DNA of 64,000 bases, from positions 1 to 64,000 of the forward strand of contig CAJQKV010000005.1 of assembly GCA_905479015.1 (NCBI GenBank), written 5' to 3'. This document shows, piece after piece, positions 55,962-64,000 of this stretch; within the stretch, counting starts at the first letter, position 1; each line of letters begins with the position of its first letter. Under the pieces are notes generated by a model that was given only the letters and a program-made list of their open reading frames with translations, had not been told where the DNA came from and did no database searches. Both the position numbers and the translations under genes were made by a program. This stretch comes from an uncultured Cyclobacteriaceae bacterium. GTDB lineage: Bacteria > Bacteroidota > Bacteroidia > Cytophagales > Cyclobacteriaceae.

Positions 55962-57488
55962 ATGAGACACCTTTTTTATAAATTCGCAATGGTCAGCAGC
56001 CTTTTGGTGGGTGCTTTGGCTTTCTTTTTAGATAATCTCAATATTCTTTGGATCTTTGCTCTTTTAGGTCCACTTATTCTTGTTGGGTTGATGAATTCGA
56101 TGCAAGGAAAGCATGCTATTTTGAAAAATTTCCCAATTTTGGGCTATTTCAGGTACTTGTTTGAATTGATTGCACCAGAAATTCAACAGTATTTCATTGA
56201 GCGAAATACCGATGGTAAACCGTTCAGTCGTAATCATCGAGCATTGGTTTATAAAAGAGCTAAAGGGGTCAATGATACCTATCCCTTTGGTACTCAGGCA
56301 GAGATTTTAGATGATCACTACGAGGGATTACGACATTCTATCTATGCCAAGGAGCCTGTAGAAGAATTTCCAAGGGTAACGGTGGGAAGTAGTCTTTGTA
56401 AGCAACCTTATAGTGCTTCTGTTTTGAATATTTCGGCAATGAGCTTTGGTTCGCTAAGTAAAAATGCGATCATAGCCCTTAATAAGGGGGCAAAGAAAGG
56501 AGAGTTTTACCATAACACAGGTGAAGGGGGGTTGTCTGATTATCACATTGAACCGGGAGGAGATTTAGTTTGGCAATTGGGAACAGGCTACTTTGGATGT
56601 CGTACGCAAGAAGGTAAATTTGAGCCAAAAAAATTTAAAGAAAAGGCCGCGATACCCAATGTTAAAATGATTGAGATCAAATTGTCTCAAGGAGCCAAGC
56701 CCGGCCACGGTGGGGTCTTACCCGGAATAAAAAATACCCTTGAAATCGCCAGAATGCGGGATATTGAGCCATATAAAACGGTAATTTCTCCGCCCAGTCA
56801 CAATCAATTTAACGATGCCAAAGGATTGGTTCATTTTGTGAAAGAATTGAGAGACCTGTCAGAGGGCAAGCCTATTGGTTTTAAGTTGTGCATTGGTAGA
56901 ACTGAGGAATTTATAGAGTTGTGCGAGGTAATGAAATCAGAAGGAATTTGGCCCGACTTCATTACTGTAGATGGAGCTGAAGGGGGTACCGGTGCGGCCC
57001 CACTAGAATTTGCCGATTCAGTGGGCGTTCCTCTAGAACCAGCACTGATTTTTGTACAAAGTACGCTGAAGAAATATGGATTGAGGGATGAGATTAAAGT
57101 GATTGCCAGTGGAAAAGTGCTTACTGCTTTTTCTATATTGAGAATGAAAGCACTTGGGGCTGACATATGTAATTCTGCGCGTGCCTTCATGTTTAGCTTG
57201 GGTTGTATTCAGGCATTAAAGTGTAATAGTAATGATTGTCCTACGGGCGTGGCTACGCAAGACGCAGAGCTGGTCAAAGGATTGTCTGTCACGGATAAAT
57301 CAGAACGAGTTTATCGATATCATCACAATACCATCGTAGCTGTTTTGGAGTTATTGGGTACCTGTGGACTCAAGCATACTGAGGAGATCAGTATTGATAT
57401 GTTTGTTAAAGGAGATGAGATGGTCACCTTATCCAATCGCTATTTCCCAGATTCTCTGCTCAACAGAGTAGATGATATGACGGGATGA
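55962..57488 (+). CDS. FMN-binding glutamate synthase family protein
   Basis: 508 residues. Two N-terminal membrane helices (about 7-43) precede a GltB-like synthase barrel. Key stretches are ISAMSFGSLSKNAIIALNKGAKKG, HNTGEGGLSDYH, LSQGAKPGHGGVLPG, VDGAEGGTGAAP, and the Cys cluster ALKCNSNDCPTGVATQ that binds 3Fe-4S in glutamate synthase. The glutaminase domain is absent, so this is the stand-alone membrane-linked subfamily whose substrate is uncertain. A weak hairpin AGCC/GGCT with a T-run follows at 57521-57540. Confidence 0.9.
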   Translation: MRHLFYKFAMVSSLLVGALAFFLDNLNILWIFALLGPLILVGLMNSMQGKHAILKNFPILGYFRYLFELIAPEIQQYFIERNTDGKPFSRNHRALVYKRAKGVNDTYPFGTQAEILDDHYEGLRHSIYAKEPVEEFPRVTVGSSLCKQPYSASVLNISAMSFGSLSKNAIIALNKGAKKGEFYHNTGEGGLSDYHIEPGGDLVWQLGTGYFGCRTQEGKFEPKKFKEKAAIPNVKMIEIKLSQGAKPGHGGVLPGIKNTLEIARMRDIEPYKTVISPPSHNQFNDAKGLVHFVKELRDLSEGKPIGFKLCIGRTEEFIELCEVMKSEGIWPDFITVDGAEGGTGAAPLEFADSVGVPLEPALIFVQSTLKKYGLRDEIKVIASGKVLTAFSILRMKALGADICNSARAFMFSLGCIQALKCNSNDCPTGVATQDAELVKGLSVTDKSERVYRYHHNTIVAVLELLGTCGLKHTEEISIDMFVKGDEMVTLSNRYFPDSLLNRVDDMTG

Positions 57489-57520
57489 TCGCCCGAAGTA
57501 GTGGGATGTTCTTTTAATTG

Positions 57521-57540
57521 AGCCTACAACGGCTTTTTTT
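57521..57540 (+). terminator. Weak terminator-like hairpin
   Basis: AGCC and GGCT flank a 6-base loop and are followed by seven T's. The 4-bp stem is short, so termination may be partial. Confidence 0.35.
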
Positions 57541-57615
57541 AGGATAAAAAATAATGTTTTTAAATATTCCTGATTTAGTTTAAATTAGCCTCGTTTTAAG
57601 CTTAATTGAAATCAG

Positions 57616-57993
57616 ATGTCAGATAAAAGTAAATATTCCCAACAGGAACTCAAGGAGTTTGAGGATTTGATACTTCAAAAATTGAAGTTAGCCAAAGAAG
57701 AGTTGAAGACCTTAATGGGATCGATCAATCACAGTACCGATGAGACGACCGATGGTTCCTATGGTGGCGTTAAGACCCTAGAAGATGGCGCTGAAACAGC
57801 CGAAAGAGAGCAGATGAATCAATTAGCCGCTCGGCAGCAAAAGTTCATAAATAACCTAGAGAATGCCCTGGTTAGAATTAAAAATGGGACTTATGGAATT
57901 TGTATTGATACGGGAAAATTGATTCAAAAAGAAAGGTTAATGTCGGTACCTCATACCATGCATTCAATTGCGGCCAAGCTCAAAAAGAGCTGA
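57616..57993 (+). CDS. TraR/DksA-like protein with degenerate zinc finger
   Basis: 125 residues. A coiled-coil N-terminal half (EFEDLILQKLKLAKEELKTLMG) with the acidic segment TLEDGAETAEREQMNQLAARQ is followed by YGICIDTGKLIQKERLMSVPHT. In classical DksA this region has four zinc-binding Cys. Here only one Cys remains, the second is Thr, and the last two are missing, as in many Bacteroidota members. It probably acts on RNA polymerase through the secondary channel. The stop shares one base with the scpB start. Confidence 0.88.
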   Translation: MSDKSKYSQQELKEFEDLILQKLKLAKEELKTLMGSINHSTDETTDGSYGGVKTLEDGAETAEREQMNQLAARQQKFINNLENALVRIKNGTYGICIDTGKLIQKERLMSVPHTMHSIAAKLKKS

Positions 57994-58556
57994 TGGATTA
58001 TTTGGCGCAACACATCGAAGCCCTTATTTTTTGCGCACCAAAACCAATTACTGAATTCGATATACAGGATTGTCTGAAAGAAATGTTTGATGCACAAGTT
58101 CCCATGGAAGATGTACATCAGGGCATTAATAATATAGATCAACGGTATAAAAGTGAAAAGCATTCTTTTGAATTGGTCAAAAGTGGGGGAGGTTATCAAT
58201 TTTTAACCAAGCCAGCTTACGAATCCAGTATAGGGATTTTGCTCAAAAGGCAGTCCAAAAAAAGGTTGTCTAATTCAGCACTAGAAACCCTGGCAATTAT
58301 CGCATACAAACAACCGGTCACACGTACTGAAATGGAAAATATTAGGGGAGTCAATTGTGATTATAGTGTGACCAGATTATTGGAAAAAGAATTGATTTTG
58401 GTCAAAGGGAAGGCTGAAACGGTGGGTCGTCCCCTTTTGTATGTAACCAGTCCAAAATTCATGGATTATTTTGGTATTAATGATTTGAAAGAATTACCTA
58501 CTCCAAAGGATTTCTCTATGGATGAGAACACGATAGGCGAAAATCAACAAGAATGA
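57993..58556 (+). CDS. scpB: SMC-ScpB chromosome segregation protein
   Basis: 187 residues forming two winged-helix domains. Diagnostic stretches are YQFLTKPAYE, LSNSALETLAIIAYKQPVTRTEMENIRGVN and LLEKELILVKGKAETVGRPLLYVTSPKFMDYFGI. It works with SMC and ScpA in chromosome condensation. Overlaps dksA-like by 1 base and the pseudouridine synthase by 4 bases, so all three are one translational unit. Confidence 0.95.
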   Translation: MDYLAQHIEALIFCAPKPITEFDIQDCLKEMFDAQVPMEDVHQGINNIDQRYKSEKHSFELVKSGGGYQFLTKPAYESSIGILLKRQSKKRLSNSALETLAIIAYKQPVTRTEMENIRGVNCDYSVTRLLEKELILVKGKAETVGRPLLYVTSPKFMDYFGINDLKELPTPKDFSMDENTIGENQQE

Positions 58557-59308
58557 AAAAAAAAATAATTCAGGCTACTGAACCGGTAGAAATTAGACTC
58601 AATAAGTTCATTGCAAATGCGGGGATTTGTTCTAGGCGTGATGCTGATCAATTGATCTTAAGTGGTAAAGTAACGGTCAATGATCAGGTGGTTCAGGTCT
58701 TAGGAACCAAGATAATGCCTACTGATAAGATTACTTATCTAAAAAAAATCATCCAGTCTGAAAAGCTTCAATATGTGTTGTTGAACAAGCCCAAAGATTT
58801 CATTACGACGACGCAAGATCCACAAAACAGAAGAACGGTCATGACCCTCATTGAAAAGGCTTGTGTGGAGAGAATTTATCCAGTAGGCCGTTTAGACCGG
58901 CATACTACAGGATTGTTATTGTTTACCAATGATGGTGATTTAGCCAAGAGACTAACCCATCCCAAATATAAAATAAAAAAAATCTATCAACTTGAAATAG
59001 ATAAGCCTATTATCGAGGCGCATTACAATGAAATTACGGCGGGTGTTCATCTAGAAGATGGTTTGGCATCAGTAGACCATTTGGCGATTTTGACGGATGA
59101 TCGTAAAAGTTTAGGCATTGAAATTCATATTGGAAAAAATAGAATTGTAAGAAGAATTTTTGAAAAATATGGATATGAAGTGCTGAAATTGGATCGTGTC
59201 ATGTTTGGAAACCTGACCAAGCAAAATTTACCTAGAGGTAAATGGCGGCACCTACATCCCAAAGAGATAGGAAATTTAAAGGGTAAGTTCTCCATGCAAA
59301 CGGATTAA
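58553..59308 (+). CDS. RluB-type 23S rRNA pseudouridine synthase
   Basis: 251 residues. An N-terminal S4 RNA-binding domain (VEIRLNKFIANAGICSRRDADQLI) is followed by the synthase domain with the catalytic Asp in GRLDRHTTGLLLFTNDGDLAKRLTHP and the later GKNRIVRRIFEKYGYEVLKLDRVMFG motif. It belongs to the RsuA/RluB/E/F group. The scpB-rluB order is widely conserved. Confidence 0.93.
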   Translation: MKKKIIQATEPVEIRLNKFIANAGICSRRDADQLILSGKVTVNDQVVQVLGTKIMPTDKITYLKKIIQSEKLQYVLLNKPKDFITTTQDPQNRRTVMTLIEKACVERIYPVGRLDRHTTGLLLFTNDGDLAKRLTHPKYKIKKIYQLEIDKPIIEAHYNEITAGVHLEDGLASVDHLAILTDDRKSLGIEIHIGKNRIVRRIFEKYGYEVLKLDRVMFGNLTKQNLPRGKWRHLHPKEIGNLKGKFSMQTD

Positions 59309-59477
59309 TCCGTCATTAGGAGGGACTCATATGTAGTGCTTCTCATTCCATGCCCACTGAAAACCAGCGCTATGAGGCCTTTCTTAGCTCAAAAAGCAGT
59401 TGTTGAAATGTCTTGAAGGAAAATTTATGTATGCATGCATAACAAATTAATCAATTATACATAACTTAGTAACAAAA

Positions 59478-59501
59478 AAACCCAATCATTTGATTGGGTT
59501 T
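59478..59501 (-). terminator. Terminator of tRNA-Phe
   Basis: Stem AACCCAATCA / TGATTGGGTT with a 2-base apex. On the minus strand it is followed by TTTTTTTGTT. It begins 4 bases after the tRNA 3' end. A T-run is missing on the plus side, so it serves the tRNA. Confidence 0.8.
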
Positions 59502-59504
59502 GAG

Positions 59505-59577
59505 TGGTGCTAGGTGGATTCGAACCACCGACTCACGGATTTTCAGTCCGATGCTCTACCAACTGAGCTATAGCACC
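59505..59577 (-). tRNA. tRNA-Phe (GAA)
   Basis: The minus strand reads GGTGCTATAGCTCAGTTGGT at the acceptor and D arm, an anticodon loop CTGAAAA with anticodon GAA, and the T arm GGTTCGAATCC. The acceptor arms GGTGCTA and TAGCACC pair fully. The discriminator base is A, and CCA is not encoded. The outermost anticodon-stem pair is a T-T mismatch. Confidence 0.95.
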
Positions 59578-59591
59578 TTAAAAAGTGGTTG

Positions 59592-59621
59592 CAAAAGTAG
59601 AAAAATATATGAACGTTGCAA
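59592..59621 (-). promoter_or_regulatory. Promoter of tRNA-Phe
   Basis: On the minus strand TTG (59621-59619), 19 bases, then TACTTTTG (59599-59592) is an excellent match to the Bacteroidota -33/-7 consensus. It sits about 15 bases before the mature tRNA 5' end. Confidence 0.7.
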
Positions 59622-59656
59622 GTAATTTGAATGATTAATCTTATCAAAAAAATACT

Positions 59657-60979
59657 ATGACCATAATTTCACAAGTTATTTTCACGGTGATCTTAGGAAT
59701 ATTCGGCTTTTTTATTGCTAAGAGGGTCAATTTCATCAGATTAAACATCGCTTTAGGCCGGCCACAAAAAGTAGTTGGGAATAAGAGGCAACGATGGAAA
59801 AATGTATTATTGATTGCCTTAGGACAAAAGAAGATGTTTAAAAAACCTGTCCCAGCGGTATTACATTTGTTAATATATGTTGGGTTTGTATTGATTAATA
59901 TTGAAGTATTAGAGATTATTTTAGATGGGGTTTTAGGGAGTCATAGAATCTTTGCGTCGTTATTGTCAGATTTTTATGCCCCCTTGATTTCATTTTTTGA
60001 AATTCTGGCCTTAGGAGTAATCTTTTCTTGCGTCTTATTCTTGCTCCGTAGAAATGTAATTCAGGTAGCGCGCTTTCAAAAGCCTGAAATGAAAGGATGG
60101 GCTTCTTTAGATGGGAATCTTATCCTGGTAATTGAAATTATCCTTATGGGCGCCATACTTTCCATGAATGCTACAGACCAGCTTCTGCAAGAGATGAGCA
60201 ATGCTGCGTATCCTCTGACGGGATCATTTTTAGTGAGTTCATGGCTTATGCCGATCTTTGATGGATACCTTCCCAGTACGCTGGTTATCATTGAAAGAAC
60301 GGCATGGTGGTTTCATATCGTGGGTATTTTTGGTTTTGCCTTGTATGTAACCTATTCGAAGCATTTGCATATCTTCATGGCTTTTCCCAATACCTACTTT
60401 TCTAAGCTGACACCCAAAGGGGCCATGGAACCGATGCCTGAAATCACCTCTGAGGTAAAAATGATGTTGGGAATACCCGTTGAAGGGAAGACTACGCCGC
60501 CGCCGGAAGGCTTCAAATTTGGGGCACGTGATGTCAGTGATCTCAGTCGAAAAAATTTAATGGATGCGTATACTTGTACTGAATGCGGGCGTTGTACTGC
60601 TGAATGTCCAGCGAATCTTACCGGGAAAAAGTTGAGCCCAAGAAAAATCATGATGGATACCAGGGATCGCATGGAAGAAATAGGAAAGGGTAGGTCGGAT
60701 GCCAAGGGTCATGATGAAAAGTTTTTATTGGGAGGCTTCATAAGCAAAGAGGAAATTAATGCTTGTACCAGCTGCAATGCTTGCGTTGAGGCTTGTCCAG
60801 TCTTGATTAATCCTCTTGACATCATTCTCCAGCTCAGGAGATATGAAGCAATGGAAGCCTCGGGGTCACCGGCTTCGTGGAATGCCATGTTTCAGAACGT
60901 GGAAACGAATGCTGCCCCATGGAAATTTTCTCCCCAAGATCGGTTCAATTGGTCAGAAGAGTTAAAAAATAAAAAATAA
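59657..60979 (+). CDS. Membrane-bound 4Fe-4S protein (HdrC/GlpC-like)
   Basis: 440 residues. About six membrane helices in the first 240 residues resemble the heme-b/quinone domain of NarI/HdrE-like subunits. Two 4Fe-4S motifs follow: CTECGRCTAECP and CTSCNACVEACP. The pairing with the CCG-domain protein downstream suggests an electron-transfer complex at the quinone pool. The usual flavoprotein or dehydrogenase partner is not visible here, so the electron donor is unknown. Confidence 0.88.
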   Translation: MTIISQVIFTVILGIFGFFIAKRVNFIRLNIALGRPQKVVGNKRQRWKNVLLIALGQKKMFKKPVPAVLHLLIYVGFVLINIEVLEIILDGVLGSHRIFASLLSDFYAPLISFFEILALGVIFSCVLFLLRRNVIQVARFQKPEMKGWASLDGNLILVIEIILMGAILSMNATDQLLQEMSNAAYPLTGSFLVSSWLMPIFDGYLPSTLVIIERTAWWFHIVGIFGFALYVTYSKHLHIFMAFPNTYFSKLTPKGAMEPMPEITSEVKMMLGIPVEGKTTPPPEGFKFGARDVSDLSRKNLMDAYTCTECGRCTAECPANLTGKKLSPRKIMMDTRDRMEEIGKGRSDAKGHDEKFLLGGFISKEEINACTSCNACVEACPVLINPLDIILQLRRYEAMEASGSPASWNAMFQNVETNAAPWKFSPQDRFNWSEELKNKK

Positions 60980-60991
60980 TTAGATTTCAAG

Positions 60992-61783
60992 ATGGATATA
61001 AAAATACCAACAGTTGCAGCATTGGCCGCCGAGGGAAAGGTTCCTGAAATTTTATTTTGGGTGGGTTGTGCGGGATCATTTGATGAGCGTTATAAAAATG
61101 TCACTAAGGCATTTGTTAAAATATTGAATAAGGTTGGGGTTGACTTTGCCGTTTTAGGTTCTGAGGAAACTTGTACAGGAGATCCAGCCCGTAGGGCGGG
61201 AAATGACTTTCTCTTTCAGATGCAGGCGATGGCCAATATTCAAGTTTTGAATGGTTATGGTATCAAAACGATTGTAACTGCTTGTCCGCATTGCTTCAAT
61301 ACCATAAAGAATGAATATCCTGAACTTGGGGGGAATTATCAAGTAGTCCATCATTCTACCTATTTGCAACAGCTGATAAATGAAGGTAAAGTCATTCAAA
61401 AGGGAGCTGAACCCGCGTTTAAAGGGAGAAAAATAACTTTTCATGATTCTTGTTATTTGGGGAGAGCCAATAATATTTATGAGGCGCCGCGAAAGGTATT
61501 GGAAGCACTAGATGCGGAATTGGTTGAAATGAAAAGATGTAAAACCAAAGGGCTTTGCTGTGGAGCGGGAGGCGGACAGATGTTTAAAGATGCAGAAAAA
61601 GGGAACAAAGAAATCAATATTGAACGTACCGAAGAAGCATTAGAAACCCAGGCAGATACCATTGCTGTGGCTTGCCCGTTTTGTATGACCATGATGAGTG
61701 ATGGGATTAAAAATAAAGAAAAAGAAGGGTCTGTACAGGTACGAGATTTGGCAGAACTGATTGCCGAATCTGAGGGGCTCTAA
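60992..61783 (+). CDS. CCG-domain (HdrB-like) iron-sulfur protein
   Basis: 263 residues. Two Cys-rich CCG domains are recognisable: WVGCAGSFD with CTGDPARR and ACPHCF, then HDSCYLGR with CCGAGGGQMF and ACPFCMTMM. In heterodisulfide reductase this subunit carries the catalytic cluster. It starts 12 bases after the HdrC-like gene, clearly the same operon. Substrate unknown. Confidence 0.9.
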   Translation: MDIKIPTVAALAAEGKVPEILFWVGCAGSFDERYKNVTKAFVKILNKVGVDFAVLGSEETCTGDPARRAGNDFLFQMQAMANIQVLNGYGIKTIVTACPHCFNTIKNEYPELGGNYQVVHHSTYLQQLINEGKVIQKGAEPAFKGRKITFHDSCYLGRANNIYEAPRKVLEALDAELVEMKRCKTKGLCCGAGGGQMFKDAEKGNKEINIERTEEALETQADTIAVACPFCMTMMSDGIKNKEKEGSVQVRDLAELIAESEGL

Positions 61784-61802
61784 TTTATTCAAACTTAAGG
61801 CC

Positions 61803-61810
61803 TAACTTTG
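61803..61810 (+). promoter_or_regulatory. Candidate -7 box
   Basis: TAACTTTG fits TAnnTTTG exactly and lies 17 bases before the start of the next gene. No -33 element at the usual distance. Confidence 0.4.
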
Positions 61811-61827
61811 TATTTTAGTATACCCTT

Positions 61828-62313
61828 ATGAAAGATTCCTTTGATCAAATGCCTGATGATGCCCGATTGTGGGTATATCAGTGCAATCGAAAATTTTTGG
61901 CGTCAGAATTAGAGGCCATCAATTCTGCGTTACAAGAATTTTTAGCATCTTGGGCGGCGCATGGAACGGCATTAAAACCTGCTTATGCCCTGTATTATGA
62001 TCAGATTATTGTCCTTGCGGTGGATGAGTCATCTCATGGTGCAAGTGGTTGTAGTATCGACACGTCGGTTGCTTTTATGAAATCATTGGAACAAACTTAT
62101 GGCGTTTCCTTGTTGGACCGGACCGAGATCGGATTCATGATTGATCAAGAGATAAGGGTACTCAATTTAAGTAAGATAAAAGAATCCATAGCTTCTGATA
62201 AAATCAAGGCAGAAGATATCATTTTAAACAATGCTGTTTCCAGCGTAGCGGAGTTTAAAAAATCATGGCATCAAAGTGTTGATCAATCTTGGTGCAAAAA
62301 ATATTTCACGTAA
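61828..62313 (+). CDS. Conserved Bacteroidota protein of unknown function
   Basis: 161 residues. The pattern ARLWVYQCNRKF, then FLASWAAHGTALKPAY, IIVLAVDESSHGASGCSIDTSVAFMKSLEQ and LLDRTEIGF matches a small family widespread in the phylum that is often labelled an ABC transporter ATPase. No Walker A, Walker B or signature motif is present, so that label is not supported. The invariant-looking GCSIDxS stretch may be the functional site. Confidence 0.8.
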   Translation: MKDSFDQMPDDARLWVYQCNRKFLASELEAINSALQEFLASWAAHGTALKPAYALYYDQIIVLAVDESSHGASGCSIDTSVAFMKSLEQTYGVSLLDRTEIGFMIDQEIRVLNLSKIKESIASDKIKAEDIILNNAVSSVAEFKKSWHQSVDQSWCKKYFT

Positions 62314-62391
62314 ATTTTAACAAATAAATTATCGCAAAAAGGGATCATTTTTTATTTTTTTTCGTTTTAATTTTATCAAGGTATTTTGATA

Positions 62392-64000
62392 ATGAGATTT
62401 TTTTATAAGCTTTTAATTTTGTTTTTAATGAGTGGTTGTACTTCTCCTGCTACGCAATTAATTAAAGGAGATTATGACGGTATGATCGCCAAATATGGGA
62501 AGTATATGAAAACCAATGATGGCGTAACGAACCATCAGATCGCCGAGGCTTATCGACTTTCCAATAGAATCAAGAATGCCGAACCGTTCTACGCTTCAGC
62601 CCTGAAGTCAGGGATTGATCAAGATGATGCTTATTATTATTATGCTCGGTCCTTAAAAGCCAATCAAAAGTATGATGAGGCTCGTGAAGTTTTAAGCGAT
62701 GCTTTGCCCAAAGTCAAGGATGAGCTGATTTATCAATTAATCACCTACGAAATAGATGGGCTGGCCTCCTTGGATGATATGTATGGGGCCGAAACTTTTT
62801 TTAGAATCAAGAACTTGGAGGAAATCAACACTTCAGGAGCGGAATATGGACCTGTTTTTCAAAATAAGAGGCTTTATTTCACTTCTAATCGCGATGGGGG
62901 TAAAATATATAAAAGCACAGGAACCCCCTTTACAGATATCTACAGTGTGGAGACGAAGGGTGCCAACGTAGCTGTAAGAACCTTGATCCCGCTAGATCCA
63001 ATCATCAACAATCCCTTGGTCAACGAGGGCTCGCTCGCTTTAGCTGCGAATGGAAATTACCTCTTATTTGCAAAAGGCAATTCCGGAAAAGCCAGTGGGA
63101 CCCTTGAGGTCAATATTTTTGCTGCCCGATACCGCAATGGTAAGTGGGGGACGCCCAAGTCCCTTAACCTTAATGACCCCAATGCCTATGATGGTACTCC
63201 AGCGCTGAACGAGGGAGGGAATACGTTGTATTTTGCCTCTAATAGAGTTGGGGGCTTTGGAGGGGCAGACCTTTACACTGCGCAATTAGATCGAAGAGGA
63301 AGATGGGTAGATGTGCGAAACTTAGGACCCGAGATCAATACGCCAGGCAATGAAATGTTTCCCTTTATTTCTGGATCAGGGGTCTTATATTTTGCCTCTG
63401 ATGGCCATCCGGGATTTGGTAATCTTGATGTATTTAAGGCCACACGGATTGGAGGCTCCATGATCATAGAAAATTTAGGTGCCCCCATGAATTCTTCTGC
63501 TGACGATTTTGGATTTTATGAATACAATCTTACCCGAGGCTTCTTTTCTTCAAATAGACCGGGAGGCAAAGGGGATGATGACATTTATACTTTTGTTAAC
63601 GATGATCCTGATTTGAAAATTATCAATTATTTTTTAACGGGGAATACCCTGACCAAAGATGATGGTGGAGCGGCTATTACGGTATCAAACACGAAGGTTT
63701 CCTTAATTTCAGAAGATGGTCAAATATTGGATGAATTTTTTACTCGAGAAGATGGTGCGTATAAGTTCCGAGTCTATGCAGAAGAAAATTACAATATTAG
63801 AGTTGAAAAGCCAACTTATTTTACTTCTAGAAAAGCATTTTCTACCGTTGGTAGAAGTATTCGAAGAGATACGCTTACCCAATTCCAGACCGACATTACC
63901 TTTGAGTTGAATGTCGAATTAGATCAAATAGTGATTGAGAAAACCATTGTGCTCAATAATATTTATTACGATTTAGATAAAGCAGAAATACGTCCAGATG
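62392..64000 (+). CDS. PorE-like TPR/beta-propeller/OmpA lipoprotein, 5' part
   Basis: At least 536 residues; the frame is still open at the window edge. The lipobox LFLMSGC gives lipidated Cys16. A TPR-like N-terminal region (about 25-135) is followed by PD40-type propeller blades with RLYFTSNRDGG, TLYFASNRVGGFGGADLY, LYFASDGHPGFGNLDVF and GFFSSNRPGGKGDDDIY. Next come a carboxypeptidase-regulatory-like domain (about 420-505) and the first strand of an OmpA peptidoglycan-binding domain (NNIYYDLDKAEIRPD). This order is that of PorE, which anchors the T9SS to peptidoglycan. Paralogues with the same order are common in the phylum. Confidence 0.85.
   Translation, partial: MRFFYKLLILFLMSGCTSPATQLIKGDYDGMIAKYGKYMKTNDGVTNHQIAEAYRLSNRIKNAEPFYASALKSGIDQDDAYYYYARSLKANQKYDEAREVLSDALPKVKDELIYQLITYEIDGLASLDDMYGAETFFRIKNLEEINTSGAEYGPVFQNKRLYFTSNRDGGKIYKSTGTPFTDIYSVETKGANVAVRTLIPLDPIINNPLVNEGSLALAANGNYLLFAKGNSGKASGTLEVNIFAARYRNGKWGTPKSLNLNDPNAYDGTPALNEGGNTLYFASNRVGGFGGADLYTAQLDRRGRWVDVRNLGPEINTPGNEMFPFISGSGVLYFASDGHPGFGNLDVFKATRIGGSMIIENLGAPMNSSADDFGFYEYNLTRGFFSSNRPGGKGDDDIYTFVNDDPDLKIINYFLTGNTLTKDDGGAAITVSNTKVSLISEDGQILDEFFTREDGAYKFRVYAEENYNIRVEKPTYFTSRKAFSTVGRSIRRDTLTQFQTDITFELNVELDQIVIEKTIVLNNIYYDLDKAEIRPD

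Noticed and set aside
59430-59441. Perfect palindrome TATGCATGCATA between rluB-type gene and tRNA
   Set aside because: It is built of alternating purine/pyrimidine dinucleotides, is short, and is not placed at a promoter or terminator.
61828-62313. Label ABC transporter ATPase for the 161-residue protein
   Set aside because: No Walker A, Walker B or ABC signature is present, so the product is left as unknown.

Overview
The window is chromosomal DNA from a member of the Bacteroidota, most likely a free-living Cytophagales-type bacterium. The evidence is a SusC/SusD pair, a gliding/type IX secretion (T9SS) cluster (PorP/SprF-like, GldK, GldL, GldM, GldN), PorW/SprE-like and PorE-like genes, a DUF4271 protein next to hemD, ATP synthase genes without atpD/atpC, and promoters of the phylum-specific TAnnTTTG type. 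No phage, insertion sequence or CRISPR array was seen. The one RNA gene recognised is a tRNA-Phe(GAA).

Layout. 1-9.5 kb: the end of an SGNH hydrolase, a large FG-GAP/ASPIC lipoprotein, and a susD-susC pair read leftward. Behind susC lies a decayed tandem copy of the susC 5' end and its upstream region. 9.5-16.2 kb: an ArsC/LMW-PTP-like protein, a MoxR ATPase, a surface lipoprotein and a TonB-dependent receptor. Direct repeats resembling a Pho box stand before the last three. 16.2-26.4 kb: small exported proteins, an SDR epimerase, uvrA, a LytS/LytTR two-component pair overlapping uvrA, hemW, a DUF4271 protein and hemD.

26.4-38.7 kb: the T9SS core porP-gldKLMN reads rightward, facing a leftward porW/sprE - PBP1a - uvrC operon. 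38.8-47.1 kb: an M23 peptidase and a bactofilin run directly into atpZ, a small membrane protein, atpB-E-F-H-A-G, a UbiA-like membrane protein and a methyltransferase. 47.1-49.3 kb: a PG_1098-type methyltransferase and asd, leftward. 49.9-55.9 kb: a 1997-residue exported protein with four lamin-tail domains.

56-62.3 kb: a glutamate-synthase-like FMN protein, a DksA-like protein, scpB, an rluB-type pseudouridine synthase, tRNA-Phe, an HdrC/HdrB-like iron-sulfur pair and a conserved Bacteroidota protein. 62.4 kb to the end: the start of a TPR/beta-propeller/OmpA lipoprotein with PorE architecture, cut by the window edge.

Taken together the window is strong in cell-envelope biology: three separate loci for T9SS parts, a peptidoglycan synthase, a peptidoglycan hydrolase, a bactofilin and two outer-membrane uptake systems. 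Several genes can only start at TTG, so start calls based on ATG alone would be wrong here. I found no clearly new defence or mobile system. The most unusual signals are the susC relic with its perfected palindrome, the Pho-box-like repeats, and a divergent gene pair whose start codons share one CATG.
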